Below are positions 20,101-30,715 of a stretch of DNA of 64,000 bases, piece after piece. Position 1 is the first letter of the stretch. Every line of letters starts with the position of its first letter. The notes beneath the pieces were generated by a model. It was not told the origin of the DNA, did not search any database, and worked only from the letters and a program-made list of their open reading frames with translations. Position numbers and translations under genes: made by a program. Source of the stretch: Nostoc sp. KVJ3 (GTDB lineage Bacteria > Cyanobacteriota > Cyanobacteriia > Cyanobacteriales > Nostocaceae); the NCBI RefSeq assembly GCF_026127265.1, contig NZ_WWFG01000006.1, forward strand, positions 1 to 64,000, in the 5' to 3' direction.

Positions 20101-20737
20101 TTGGTTGCTAGGCACTCTTATAGAACAGCTGGGGCTAAAGTTGACTTTCCGTAAGCAGGGTAAACGGGGTCAACAGGTGAAGCTTTTCTCTTTATCTAAA
20201 GAGCAATTGGAATTTGCTCTCCAAGTAATTGCTCATCGTGAAACGAAGCGCAATCAAAAAGAAAATCGAACCTATTACGCTGCTAAAACCCCTGCTGCGT
20301 ATAGTGTAAACCCCAATCAGCAGACCGTATCCACACCCCCCCTTGATGCTATAGGGAACTCCCATTGCCAAGGGGAGGATACTACCGATGAGAGCAGGGG
20401 AGCAGGGGAGCAGGGGAGCAGAAAAGCAGAGGAGTTGAGGAACAAAGAAGAAATTTGTACAAGTTCTTTCCCCTCTGCCCCCCTGCCCCCCTGCCCCTCT
20501 GCTCTCTTCACTGATCGCATTACGCTACTCCACTGCGTAGAAATACTTCGCTCTGGTATTTCTCGTGGAGTTGAGTCAATTAAAGGCATTCTCAAGCGAT
20601 GGCACAGTGATTTGCGCTGGGAGACGGTGCTGGAACTTGAAGCGATCGCGGCGAGTGAATTGCGATCGCTTGAGTCGGCAGTACCGGAATTTTACACCTT
20701 GCTAAATGAAGAGATGTTGCCTATGGAGGGGGGCTAA
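17160..20737 (+). pseudogene. CyRepA1-type plasmid replication protein (Toprim primase + helicase), frameshifted
   Basis: Two frames form one gene. 17160-17435 encodes the N-terminus (EYHELLAGSAIHP...), then 17435-20737 carries on. At the G-run 17437-17440 one G is missing; five Gs would give WGRIKPNFPRIDW. Repaired length is 1192 residues. A DUF3854/Toprim part has ILCEGEKKAA and FDYET. A helicase part has Walker A MGTGKT, Walker B-like FIDEAC, and QQLYRYRP resembling motif VI. This domain order matches the CyRepA1 replication family of cyanobacterial plasmids. The gene has a good ribosome-binding site. A tandem-repeat insertion near the C-terminus (20391-20505) stays in frame. It is probably the initiator protein of this replicon. 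Confidence 0.8.
20391..20505. repeat. In-frame inverted short-repeat insertion in the replication gene
   Basis: (GAGCAGGG)n-type repeats on the left and their inverse (CCCCTGCCC...CTCTGCTC) on the right form a long imperfect hairpin within the coding region. They encode a low-complexity segment, RGAGEQGSRKAEEL...FPSAPLPPCPSA. Such G/C-rich heptamer repeats are normally intergenic in Nostoc. Confidence 0.8.
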
Positions 20738-20839
20738 ACTTTCGTCATAACTAACCGCATCATTGAAGCAATTTTTACTTTTGCTTTCAGCAATTGCGCT
20801 GATGCTGCTTTGCTAAATCGATTTTTTGGTAAAATGGGG

Positions 20840-21577
20840 TCAAGAGCTTTCATGCACTGAATTATCGGTCACTTCGACTAACCAGGATTTCCCGAAGTCG
20901 TCTTCATCAACCGGAGCAAGTAGTGCTAAAGATGATACCGCTCCCAATACTTGATCTTCTCTCACCTCCAGGTACTTGTACAGCTCGTCCAACGTGCGAT
21001 GCCCAGAGATTTCCTGAATCACTCTTAAGGGAATTCCGGCATTACTCATCGAGGTAAGTGCTGTGCGCCGAAAGCTGTGAGAGCTTATGCCTTCAACTCC
21101 TACTTTTTTGCAAGCGACTCGCAATATCCACAATGCCGAATCCCGGTGCAGGTGGTTATTGGCTCTTGAGTGGTCAGCATTTCCAGGGAACAGCCAAGGA
21201 GAATCATCACGCGGTTTATATGCTTGCAACCTGACTCGCAATTCTTGAATTACCGGGATGGCACGGGTAGCCAGTTTCCCTTTCGTGTTACCTTTGCGAA
21301 AGATGATTTTGGCTCTGACTTTTCCTTTGGCATCATATACGTCGCGCTTAAGCAACGTCACTGCTTCGTTCACTCGACACGCTGTGTAAAGCATCACCGC
21401 AAACAGCGCTTTGTCTCGTAGCGAGTCTACCCCCTGCGAGAACAGAAGTTGGATTTCCTGCAAAGACAGAATCTTTGCTTGACCATGCCTATCAATTTTC
21501 AAGGTTGCTGTCCCATCAACACCCCGCCCTGTTCTTATTATCCCAGTCCACGGGACAGGAATTGCTACGGGGTGCAA
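20840..21577 (-). CDS. Tyrosine recombinase/integrase, catalytic domain
   Basis: 245 residues. The catalytic set is visible: Arg in TACRVNEAVTLL, HSFRR (His-x-x-Arg), GH in ISGHRT, and the nucleophile Tyr in LYKYLEV. The N-terminal SAM-like core-binding domain is missing or very short, and the frame opens from a TTG at 21577, so the true start is uncertain and the gene may be 5'-truncated. It converges on the replication gene and is typical of plasmid multimer-resolution or integrative recombinases; which of these cannot be told. Confidence 0.78.
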   Translation of the reverse strand: MHPVAIPVPWTGIIRTGRGVDGTATLKIDRHGQAKILSLQEIQLLFSQGVDSLRDKALFAVMLYTACRVNEAVTLLKRDVYDAKGKVRAKIIFRKGNTKGKLATRAIPVIQELRVRLQAYKPRDDSPWLFPGNADHSRANNHLHRDSALWILRVACKKVGVEGISSHSFRRTALTSMSNAGIPLRVIQEISGHRTLDELYKYLEVREDQVLGAVSSLALLAPVDEDDFGKSWLVEVTDNSVHESS

Positions 21578-23235
21578 TTTTCGCAGCTATGCAGATGAGC
21601 TTGAGTGGATAATGAGGGCCTTTGTTGTAAGTGAAAGGGAGATTAATTTTAAAAAACTGGATTTACAGAGCTAGACCATCATTTAAATTGCACAGAGTTA
21701 AAAAATCGAGCGTTTGGACACTAATTATTTAAAACTGACAAATAATTCTTTAATGGACAGTTGCGCTCCGTGCAATCGCCGCAGCTTTCACCTGAAAGCA
21801 CCAGTTGTTGTGGTTAGCCAATATCAATATTGATTGATAACAATGCAGAAACGGCCGTTGGGACTTTACCGAATGGCAAGTTAGTTTTTGATGTCTGAAA
21901 TTACAATGTGTTTTCAACGTGTAGGTACCTACCCAAGTAAGTGATCGCTTCATCTTCAGGCAAGTCAATTTTCCCGATTTGGGTTGTAAGGCACTTACCC
22001 GCTCATAAAGATACGAAAGTACGATCCAGATCCACGCCACACAACGATCAATTAAGAACAAGGCTGGGATCTTTTTTTTGTGGTTCCCCCTAAAAATACA
22101 CTTCTAAAAGAAAAACCTAAAAATCGGTGAAAAAAATAAGCTAAAAATGACTTTATAGTTAATCAGTAATGCAACAGGTCAAAGAGCATACTCCTAACAG
22201 TTAAATACACAAATATTACAGGTGTAGGTTTGGGTTAAAGAAAAGGGACAAAGGTGCTTATTTTAATAAACTTGTACAAAATTCTTCCCTGCTTCTGTTG
22301 CTTTCTTTCATACCAAATCAAGCTTATCGGAATAGCCCGCTATTTAATCGCTATCACGCCATAAAACTATAGAGTCATTTTAAGTTTATTTTTTGAGAGT
22401 GGTTTGATTCCTCTATAAAAAATTCTTCAATAAACGGGTAAAACTTGCGTGCCAAAAACTCAAACTTTTCTCCGATTGATTCCGAACTTGTCCTGAATCA
22501 ATTTTCAGGGTGAGGGAGATCCAAATAATAAAATGCTATGAGCCTAGCTTTCGCCCCGAACGCGAGTGCGTCTCCCTTTGGGAGAAGGGCGAAAGCGCCA
22601 GAAATATCCTTGATACGGCTGGGCATTTTATTACTTGTAAGTGCCTGAACGCCAAGATGCTCCCTGATGGGCGAAGGAACTTTAGGTGATTGCGAGTTAG
22701 TTTATCATGTCGTAAATTACACAGTCAAAAATAAAACTTTAACATCGAACAAAACCCCCGTGCTGTATCATGATACTTGTCTAGGTAAACGAATAAGCTT
22801 ATGTTAGGTTCATTTAGCCTATTTACCTAGATGAGTATAATGCAGAAAGTTTTACTGCATAGCGCTGCCTACAGTAATAATAATTGCGTAATACAAGGTG
22901 TTTTAGATTACAAAAATACAGTTATACAGAGGGCATAAGGGAAGGCACAGACATCGTATGGCATGGTGTTCTGCAAATTCCCGCTCCTTTTAACACCCTC
23001 GATCTTGGCTCATATAAAGGATTAGTTTTTCAGAATCATAATTAAGTTTTTGCCGACCAATGGTCGGCAAATTGCGATTTTCATAGAGCGATCAGCTACG
23101 CTCTTGCGGTTACGCCATCCCTTAGTATAAGCATGAAGTAATCAATGACTGCAAAACTTAAGTATAAAAAACTACAAAACTTTGCTAAATAACTGATGTG
23201 CGTGAGCAAAACTATTTACTGGCTGAATTAACTTA
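21578..23235. other. 1.7-kb region without recognisable genes
   Basis: No convincing coding sequence on either strand. Visible items: a 12-bp palindrome GTAGGTACCTAC (21921-21932); a hairpin CTTTCGCCC/GGGCGAAAG (about 22552-22599) enclosing a GAGTGCGTCTCCCTTTGGGAG repeat common in Nostoc; and the 21-bp palindrome at 23050. It looks like decayed DNA between the recombinase and the CyRepA1 relic. Confidence 0.6.
23050..23070. repeat. 21-bp palindrome, second copy
   Basis: TTGCCGACCA and TGGTCGGCAA arms around one base. With flanks, 23045-23073 is identical to the minus strand of the gene at 2.57-2.60 kb. It lies in non-coding DNA here. Confidence 0.8.
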
Positions 23236-23511
23236 GAAACGGCGATCGCTGTTGACTGCGCTGCTCACATCAAAAATTTTGGGTTTCACTGTTCCCTCTG
23301 ACCCCAAACCAAGAGAGGCTGTTGGGGTTGTTGTTAGACCAACTGGGGTTAAAGTTAACTTACCGCTTGCAGGGGGCAAGGGGTCAACAAGTTAAATTAT
23401 TTTCTTTATCTAAGAAAGAATAAGACAATACTTGCGTTGGTTGGTTGTGGTGGAGATGGAGGAAGTTGCCGCGACTGAACTGCGATCCAAGGAAGCGACT
23501 GTGCCTGATGT
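23236..23511 (+). pseudogene. Decayed fragment of a CyRepA1 replication gene
   Basis: The DNA resembles the C-terminal part of the gene at 17160-20737. The stretch with GCGATCGCTGTTGACTGCG, CTGCTCACATCAAA, GGGTTTCACTGTTCCC and GGGGTCAACAAGTTAAATT parallels 20031-20215. GATGGAGGAAGTTGCCGCGA...GCGATCCAAGG parallels about 20630-20670. Internal deletions and frameshifts leave no open frame. It points to an earlier duplication or a second replicon that fused with this one. Confidence 0.7.
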
Positions 23512-24186
23512 TTACGATTGCGTCTTCTTCCATTCGTCTAATGTTAAGCAAGTTTTCCCAGTGGGTATTAATCCTGTGGTTGCTGACACACCAAAATTTT
23601 TCAGCGCATAATTTTCTACTTCTGCGTCCTTGAAGGCAAGTTCTACTACTGTTTGTTTTTCCTGCTTTGACAGAGCTTCAATCTTCACGTTTGCTGCGGT
23701 AGGAACAGCATTCGTTTTATCTCTGGTGAAATTTTTTACATTATAAAATTGCTCTTGTCCTGGCTTACCTGAGTTCAAGCATCCTTTAGACTTGACAAAC
23801 AATCCTGTAGCCCAATAGCTATTAACAAAGTGTTGCTTATTAACAAACTGCACCCCATTAGCTGCCCAGACGTAAACGGGATCAACATATCCTTTAGTTT
23901 TGGGAATTTTAGTTTCGCTACATCTTACTCCATCCCGAAGACGACTTCTATAATCTCCGCATACCTTCCAAGTTATTCTATATAAGTTAGGTGTCTCTTC
24001 TACATATTGCCTTATTTGCTCCTGTACTTCCTTATCTTTTTGGCTTTGCTCATCAGTTGCCGCCGCATAAGCCGGTTTTAAGTCATTCTCTGCCTGAGCA
24101 ACCAAGTCTGTTTCAGACTGGCAAGCTCCTAAGCATAGTGCTACACCTATTGAAACAAGTGCTGTAAATATTTTTCTTGTACTCAT
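23512..24186 (-). CDS. Lipoprotein, hypothetical
   Basis: 224 residues. The N-terminus ALVSIGVALCLGAC has a lipobox (LGAC), so Cys22 is probably lipidated after signal-peptidase II cleavage. The mature part is mixed helix/strand with further cysteines (KVCGDYRS, VRCSE, SKGCLN, KTCLTL) that could form disulphides. No known family recognised. It is transcribed away from the conjugation operon, and the C-terminal codons touch the CyRepA1 relic. A role in surface exclusion would be only a guess from location. Confidence 0.7.
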   Translation of the reverse strand: MSTRKIFTALVSIGVALCLGACQSETDLVAQAENDLKPAYAAATDEQSQKDKEVQEQIRQYVEETPNLYRITWKVCGDYRSRLRDGVRCSETKIPKTKGYVDPVYVWAANGVQFVNKQHFVNSYWATGLFVKSKGCLNSGKPGQEQFYNVKNFTRDKTNAVPTAANVKIEALSKQEKQTVVELAFKDAEVENYALKNFGVSATTGLIPTGKTCLTLDEWKKTQS

Positions 24187-24219
24187 AAATACTCCAACAA
24201 ATGATTATGAAAATTGTAA

Positions 24220-24349
24220 GAATTCAGCACCCAGAAGTCAGAAGCCAGAATTTAAAAGCAATGAGCGTATAACTCTTCTATTGATTGAAAAGAATTCACT
24301 CTTCTGCAACATTCTGGCTCCTGACTCCTGAATTCTGACTCCTGACTGA
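24220..24349. repeat. Dispersed hairpin repeats (AGAAGTCAGAAGCC / GGCTCCTGACTCCTG)
   Basis: Left arm CAGAAGTCAGAAGCCAGAAT at about 24233-24252, and the inverted arm ATTCTGGCTCCTGACTCCTG plus a further AATTCTGACTCCTGACTG copy at 24311-24348. Same family as the repeats at 3.15 and 33.8 kb. Confidence 0.75.
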
Positions 24350-24941
24350 AAATTAATTCCCAATTTCCTTGCTTGACCAAATATCTACTTCTAACAAATG
24401 CTGAATTACAAGCTGCAAGTATTATACATATTTGTTCTATACATGCACTCAAGTTTTAACAGTTTTTAGTGATGATGCAAAACATGGTGAGGTATCGAAG
24501 GTAAAGTTCAATTTATGGAGAGTAGGGATACTTAAACAATTCGCAATTCGCAATTCGCAATTCGCTTTTTCGCAATTTGCAATTAAGTTTTGTAACGGGG
24601 ATTTTAATTAGGCAGGGGACTTAAACCCCCAAACTTTGTTAAAACTAATTTAGATATTTCACACCATAAAACTAGCGAATAGTCAATCCCCCCTATTTGA
24701 TACTTACTGAAGAGTTTGCACAAAGATTTATACTAATTAATGATTAAGGATGTGATTATATCAAGCACAAAGACTGATAATACAAGAAAGAGATTTTTAT
24801 CTACGTAGATTATTGCTGTTAGAAATGTTTATACAGTACTACAGTTCTGTTTTTTTCCGTACCAGAGTACGTGGATTTTGGGGTTGACTTATTCAAGAAT
24901 GTGCCTATCCCTCAAGATATCGTTCAGGAGAACGAAAGCAG
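24350..24941. promoter_or_regulatory. Upstream region of the conjugation operon
   Basis: 592 bp without a gene. Includes heptamer repeats (CAATTCG)n at 24537-24566. Near the operon start there is GTACCAGAGTAC (24859-24870), a TTGACT box (about 24884), and a CAGGAGAACG ribosome-binding site ahead of the ATG at 24942. The promoter assignment is tentative. Confidence 0.35.
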
Positions 24942-25529
24942 ATGCGTACTGACTACGGATACCCAGATTTTGCTGCTTCACCAATAGGAACACTTTTACC
25001 TGATTCTAAGAATGACAGGGCGAAAAAAGGCACACTCACACTCATGGGTGTGACTGGTGTGTTGATGATAGCAGAGATGTCCGTCCACAATATATTGATG
25101 GGTGGATTTATGATTGCGTCTGCCATCGTCATTGCCTTGCCGAAACAGTCACAAGCATTATTTACTAACTTCGATAAAGTACAACGAAAGTATGGAGTTA
25201 ATCTCTATGCTGTGTTGTTTGCGCTGTTAGCAGTAATTTGCCTAATTGATTTTGCGGCGGCTCCAGCTAATGCTCAGTTCTTCAATAATGCTCAAACTTG
25301 GATGACCACCACTTTTGGTAATGCCGGCAATGGACAAACAGCAGCAGTTATCGCGCTTTTTTTCAATGTATTGAGAGCTTTATTCCTATTATATGTTGGG
25401 ATCAGTCTAGTTCGGATTATTCAATCTGCACGGAATGATGAAGACTGGCAGACACTAGCAAGAACTCCATTAATCATAGTTATGGCAGTTTTTGTTGGAG
25501 ATTTAATTACTGGCTTGATTGTTCAGTAA
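24942..25529 (+). CDS. VirB2/TrbC-like pilin candidate
   Basis: 195 residues. Two hydrophobic segments near the N-terminus (GVTGVLMIAEMSVHNILMGGFMIASAIVIAL) are followed by another (LYAVLFALLAVICLIDFA) ending in AAPANAQFF, which resembles a signal-peptidase site (AxA). After this comes a VirB2-like pair of membrane helices (AVIALFFNVLRALFLLYVGISLV; TPLIIVMAVFVGDLITGLIV). The length is larger than classical VirB2, but the final 85 residues have the right size and topology for a pilin. It is the first gene of the mating-pair-formation operon, before VirB3- and VirB4-like genes, the standard order. Confidence 0.6.
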   Translation: MRTDYGYPDFAASPIGTLLPDSKNDRAKKGTLTLMGVTGVLMIAEMSVHNILMGGFMIASAIVIALPKQSQALFTNFDKVQRKYGVNLYAVLFALLAVICLIDFAAAPANAQFFNNAQTWMTTTFGNAGNGQTAAVIALFFNVLRALFLLYVGISLVRIIQSARNDEDWQTLARTPLIIVMAVFVGDLITGLIVQ

Positions 25530-25608
25530 AAAAGCTTTTTCAGTTATCAGTTATTGATAAATACGTATTTGCATTAATAGCTGATAATTTTTTATTAAAT
25601 CAATAAGT

Positions 25609-25872
25609 ATGTCAGATAAACATGATTTTCGGACAGTAAATAGGATTTTAGGAGAAAGACCAAGGCTAGGTCCATTCCCTGCTGACCAAATATTTGCCTG
25701 GACATTAATAGCAGTAGTCAATGTATTTATCTTTAATTATCTACTGAAAACAAGTTGGTTAGGTACAGGATTAAGTATTGCTTGGGGATGGGCAACATGG
25801 TGGACAATTTCTACAAATAAAGACTTTTTCGGTAAGTTCGTTAGCGTCCCTCGGATTAGTAGGGATATATGA
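25609..25872 (+). CDS. VirB3/TrbD-like inner-membrane protein
   Basis: 87 residues. A soluble N-terminus (FRTVNRILGERPRLGPFPADQIFAW) leads into two adjacent hydrophobic helices (about 30-70), the size and topology of VirB3/TrbD. It lies between the pilin-like gene and the VirB4-like ATPase gene, the position of VirB3 in type IV secretion operons. Assignment rests on size, topology and gene order; the sequence itself is too short for a motif. Confidence 0.6.
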   Translation: MSDKHDFRTVNRILGERPRLGPFPADQIFAWTLIAVVNVFIFNYLLKTSWLGTGLSIAWGWATWWTISTNKDFFGKFVSVPRISRDI

Positions 25873-25962
25873 GATTTCAATCAATACAACAGAAACAGAA
25901 GTCGGAAGTCGTCAGAAAAATAAATTCTAAGTTCTAGTTAAATTTTAGTTATTGGTAAAGTT

Positions 25963-28781
25963 ATGCCAAATTCTTCTAAGAAAGTTAAAGATAAATTAGG
26001 TAAAGTCGCATTAGAAAAGGAGCAGATTAGTGTTGTGAAAATGCTCACTCCCTTTGAAGATATTATCCATTTAGCGGGTATTTGCGACCTCAACTTAGGA
26101 GGTAGGCAGGGCGTAGGCGCATTAATTCTTAAAAAGGTGAAAATATTCAAATTAAATTCTGCTTTGATTGTTTAGGGATTCATCCGAATTTAGAATCATC
26201 GCAAATGCTGCCGATCTTTGAGGGGATAGAAGCGGGGCTAAAAGAAATTCCCGAAGGGGAAAACTTAACAATACATTTAGGTTCTTTTACGTCTGATTAT
26301 CACCGACAAGAAGAACTGTCCAAGCTAGAGAGTAATTGTCAGATTGACCAATTAAAATTGTTAATACGTAGTGAAAGATTAAGGACTAAAAAACTAACGG
26401 AAAGTGGAGCTAGGAAGAATAAGTTTTTGAGACTATGGTGTACTTACACTGTTATTGATGACGATGAACGGTCTAAGGATTTTATAGAATCTCTGATTAG
26501 AAAATTAGAAAAGGGCTGGTTTCGCTTTACAGGTGAAATTCACGCCCATAACAATACTAGAATTGAAAATATTCTGCAAAATTCATTTAACGATGGATTT
26601 TTACAGTGGTCAGCTATCCTGGGCAACAAGATGAAGTTGGGGATTAGGGTTTTAAGTGCTGAAGAAATTTGGTCAACAATTTGGCAACAGCTTAATTACT
26701 CTACTCCTCCGGCAATCCCTAATCCATTAAAAATTGACCCAATAGATGGAATAGTAGAAACTCAGACGAGCGATTTTCACATCCGCCACCAGATGTTAGA
26801 GAATGAGGAGTCTGTGCCATTTTTCGATAGAAAATGGGTAAAACTACAAAATAAATATATTGGGGCGCTCAACTTCAGCCAAAAGCCAGGGGGGTGGTAT
26901 GACGAGCAAGCTCAATTGCGATATCTGTGGGAGTTAATTTCTAGAGATAGTATTTATGATACCGAGGTTATTTGTCAGGTAACAAAGGCAAATCAAACTA
27001 TCTCTAAAACAAATCTTCAACGCATTACCAAGCAATCAATTACCAGCACTTCTTTATCTACAGAGAAAGGAAATATTGATGTCAAATCAGGCATGAATAT
27101 TGAAGAAGCGGTAGAGGCGCAGAAGACAATATATAAAGGTAGTGTAGTAGTGCATACCGCAGTTGCTTTTCTTGTCCACCGCCCAACCCCACGGGAATTA
27201 GACGAAGCTTGCCGATATCTTGCCAGCTATTTCTTGCGTCCGGCGGTAGTTGACCGGGAGATTGAATACGCCTGGAAGACATGGTTGCAGTGTTGCCCAT
27301 TTGTTTGGGAGCCGTTGTTAACCAAGCCTTTTAACCGCCGACTGCCATATTTTAGTTCGGAAGCACCAGGGCTGATGCCATTGATTAGGACTGCCACAGG
27401 CGATCGCACTGGCTTTGAGCTAATCGCAGAAGAAGGCGGCACACCAGTACATCTAGACTTGTACCAGAATCATAAGAATTTGGCAGTCTTCGGCGCAACT
27501 CGTTCAGGTAAATCAGTGCTGGTGGCAGGTATTCTTACGCCGGCGCTTGCACAAGATATTCCGGTAGTGGCACTAGACTATCCCAAACCAGATGGTACAT
27601 CCACTTTCACCGACTACACCAATCTGCTGGGTGAAAATGGGGCATACTTTGACATCTCCAAAGAATCAAACAATCTTTTTGAACTTCCTGATTTGCGCTC
27701 TCTGGATGCAGAACTGAGAAATGAGCGATTGAACGATTTTAAGGAATTTCTCAAATCAGTGCTGATGACAATGGTGATGGGGACGAGCATGATTGGTGTC
27801 AGTCCAACGATTACCACCAATATTGAGTCAATCATTGCTTTAGCTTTAAAAACATTTTTTAATGATGATGAAATTAAATCACGCTACAAGTCAGCAATAC
27901 AAAATGGATTTGGGACTCAATATTGGAACGAGACTCCGACACTCAAAGATTTTTATAATTTTTGTTCTCCAGCTTTCATACAATTAGATTCTATTGCTAG
28001 TAAGAGTCAAGAGATTTCCGAAGCCTTAGAGCAAATCAGGCTGAGAATAAATTATTGGTTGAGTACCAGGGTAGGACAATCAATCTCACGCCCATCCAGT
28101 TTTAGAACTAATGCCAAATTGTTAGTATTCGCTTTACGTAATTTATCGAGTGAAGCTGATGCTGCCATACTCGCTCTTAGTGCATACTCTGCGGCATTAC
28201 GTCGTGCATTATCATCAAAAGCTTCGATCTTCTTCCTTGATGAAGCGCCAATCTTATTCCAATTTGATGCGATAGCTTCGTTAATTGGGCGATTGTGTGC
28301 CAATGGTGCGAAGTCTGGTATCCGCGTCATCATCTCTGCCCAAGAACCAGAGACTATATATCAGAGCGCATCTGCACAAAAGATATTTGCCAATATCACC
28401 ACACGTTTAGTAGGCAGGATTCAATCATCAGCTGTTGACCCGTTTATTGTTCGCTTTAAATATCCTATTGAAATCATCAGGGTCAACAGTACAGAAGCTT
28501 TTTATCCAAAAAAGTCGGGGATTTACTCACAATGGTTGCTTGACGATAACGGCAAGCTAACTTTCTGTCGCTATTATCCTGCGTACTGTTTATTAGCCTC
28601 AGTTGCTAATAATCCAAATGAGCAAGAATTACGCAGTTTGTTTCTCAAGCACTATCAAGATAATCCTCTACTTGGGTTAGTCAAATTTAGTGAGGATTAT
28701 ATCAGAATGATTCGGGGGGAAGAGTTATCAGAATTAGCGAAGAATTTACTTTCAAAATCACATACAAGACAGGTAGCTTAA
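25963..28781 (+). pseudogene. VirB4/TraC-like secretion ATPase, 1-nt frameshift near the N-terminus
   Basis: 25963-26135 gives the start (MPNSSKKVKDKLGKVA...RQGVGALILKK). The frame from 26136 (GENIQIKFCFDCLGIHPN...) joins directly to the long frame that runs to 28781. The A-run at 26131-26135 has five As where six would keep the frame. Repaired length is 939 residues, normal for VirB4/TraC. Walker A is GATRSGKS, Walker B is IFFLDEAP, followed by ANGAKSGIRVIISAQEPE. VirB4 ATPases power pilus assembly at the inner membrane. The stop overlaps the start region of the next gene by adjacency, so the operon is tight. Confidence 0.85.
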
Positions 28782-29490
28782 ATGAAAAAGCGGACAATTG
28801 GGGTAATACTTTCTGCTACAGTTGGCAGTTTATTGATAGCAGCACCTAGCTATGGCATCAGCATCAACGATTTTTTTAGTTCTATCGTATCGGATCTTCA
28901 AGGAGAAGTTTCGGAAATTCAAGCATGGGCCAAGGGTGAGATTAACAGTGCTTGGGGTGACATCAAAGAAAATGCTAATGCGGCAATTGATAGTTCTATT
29001 GGACAATTGGGTGCGCCTGACCCAATTGCTTCGGCTGAACAATTGAAAAATACGCTCAAGGATGATTATTCTTATGCTGTCGCCCAAGAAAAAGCACAGA
29101 AGCTAGAGCGTGAATTGACGCTTGGCTCGATTGCCAGCGTGATTGGAAAAAAAAGGACAGCAGCAAACTCAAGAAAAAATTGATACTACTGCACAAATCG
29201 CTAAACTTGCAAAAGGTATTGCTGATGAGGCGCAGAATATGGACGCTTCTCAGAATGTTCTCAAAGCGATCGCGTCTCAGAACGGCTTAATTGTGTCAAT
29301 GTTGGCACAGCAGCGTACTGATTCTTTATTAGCCCGACAGGACAATGCTTACTCTAACTTGATGCTAACGCAAGTAGCGGAGCATCTTGATTCCCAAAGG
29401 CAAAAGGAGAACTCCGAAGAAGATGGCAGATTGTCTTTAGTGCATGAAGTGGTACTTAATGCACGGCTAGATCCTACTTCTGCTGACTGA
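28782..29490 (+). pseudogene. VirB5/TrbJ-like periplasmic protein, 1-nt frameshift
   Basis: A signal peptide (KKRTIGVILSATVGSLLIAAPSYG) starts directly after the VirB4-like gene. Two frames meet at an eight-A run (29147-29154). With seven As the frame reads VIGKKGQQQTQEKIDTT and continues to 29490, 235 residues in all. The mature protein is almost wholly helical and rich in Ala, Gln and Glu, as VirB5/TrbJ proteins are. Position after VirB4 and before a VirB6-like gene supports the call. The family is too diverse for a motif, so confidence in the VirB5 name is moderate. Confidence 0.6.
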
Positions 29491-29610
29491 TTAAAAGGGT
29501 ATAGAAACACAGTAGGAGGTAAAGTTACAAGAGCTTTTCCTTCCTACACAAACAATCAACTAGCGTTCAAATGTCTGACAAAATTACTGTATTGAGCAAG
29601 GATTCAAATC

Positions 29611-30710
29611 ATGTTTTTACTAGCCAAACTAGATGGTGGTGATTTAGCTGATTTAGCAAAAGAAAATGCAGCTTCAATAGCTCAAGGATTTGATGAGCTT
29701 TGGAACGAAACTATTACAGGTGGTGTTTATTCAGCAATTTGTACAGTCGGAGCTTTATTTGCTGTAGCAACACTAACTTTCTTCGTCGTTGAATGGACAA
29801 AAAAAATGATGGCGGGGGAAGAACAAAGAGCTTATACAGACTTTATTTGGCCGTTAATAGTAGTTCTTTTGCTCAGTAATAAGGGGGATGTACTAGGAAA
29901 GTCAACTTTGGGGATTAGAAACTATATTAATAATGTAAATAATATAGTTCTTAGCGAAGCGGCGGCAGGAATTGACCTTAAGCAAGCATTTGAAAGTGCA
30001 TTGGGAACTGAAGCAGCACGTAGCGCTATTGGTATTGCTGTAAATAAATGTAGGAATTCATCTTTAAGTCAACAAGAACAAATTAACTGTTTGGCTCAAG
30101 CTAAAGAAGATTTAACCAAAAAATATCCAGATAAGTTTAACAAAAATAATGGAGCTTTTTCTTGGTTTATAGATGCGGTTGATGGCGCTATCGATGCTTT
30201 TAATGATGTGAAAGATGGAAAAGCAAATGGAATCGATTTAATGTTGTCTCCCATTAATGCTTTTGTTGGGTCTGCTGTTACTGATATAGTTACGATAATT
30301 TTAGTCGGGATGAATGGGGCTTATCAATGGGGAATTGAACTGACTATGCTTGTAACAGCACTTTTGGGCCTGTAGCTGTTGGTGGTTCTCTGCTACCTTA
30401 CGGAGCTAAATCAATTTACAGTTGGTTAGTAGGATATTTCAGTGTAGGTTTTGGCAAGCTCTGCTTCAATATCATAGTTGGTTTCGCCGGGCAATTAGTC
30501 GCTGAATCTAAATCTTATCAGCCAATGTTCTTCCTATTTACAATTGGTATAATTGCGCCATTCTTAGCTACAGGTTTAGCGGCTGGTGGTGGCGTTTCTG
30601 TTTTAGTTCAAATTAATAAAGCTGCTGAAAATTACAGTGGGATTGCCATTGAGGTTGCTAAAGGTGTTGCTACTAAAGGTGGTAGTTTAGTCGGGAAATT
30701 AGCTAAATAA
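29611..30710 (+). pseudogene. VirB6/TrbL-like polytopic membrane protein, 1-nt frameshift
   Basis: 29611-30375 ends in ...TMLVTALLGL. The next frame continues at once with PVAVGGSLLPYGAKSIYSWLVGYFSVGFGKL and ends at 30710. The G-run 30366-30368 has three Gs where four would keep one frame. Repaired length is 366 residues. There are several membrane helices, a long periplasmic loop with two Cys (about 145-170), and a Gly/Ala-rich final helix (TGLAAGGGVSVLV). This is VirB6/TrbL-like in topology and gene position, and it would form part of the inner-membrane core. Confidence 0.65.
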
Positions 30711-30715
30711 AACCT

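Noticed and set aside
21921..21932. GTAGGTACCTAC palindrome as a recombination site
   Set aside because: A 12-bp palindrome alone is weak evidence, there is no second copy in the window that I noticed, and no flanking arms for the tyrosine recombinase.
21750..22061. Minus-strand frame of 103 codons in the long gap
   Set aside because: Cys/Trp-scattered composition, no start signal, no recognisable domain; taken as chance.
24252..24452. Minus-strand frame of 66 codons
   Set aside because: Largely translated dispersed repeat (SEFRSQEPE), a common false gene in Nostoc.
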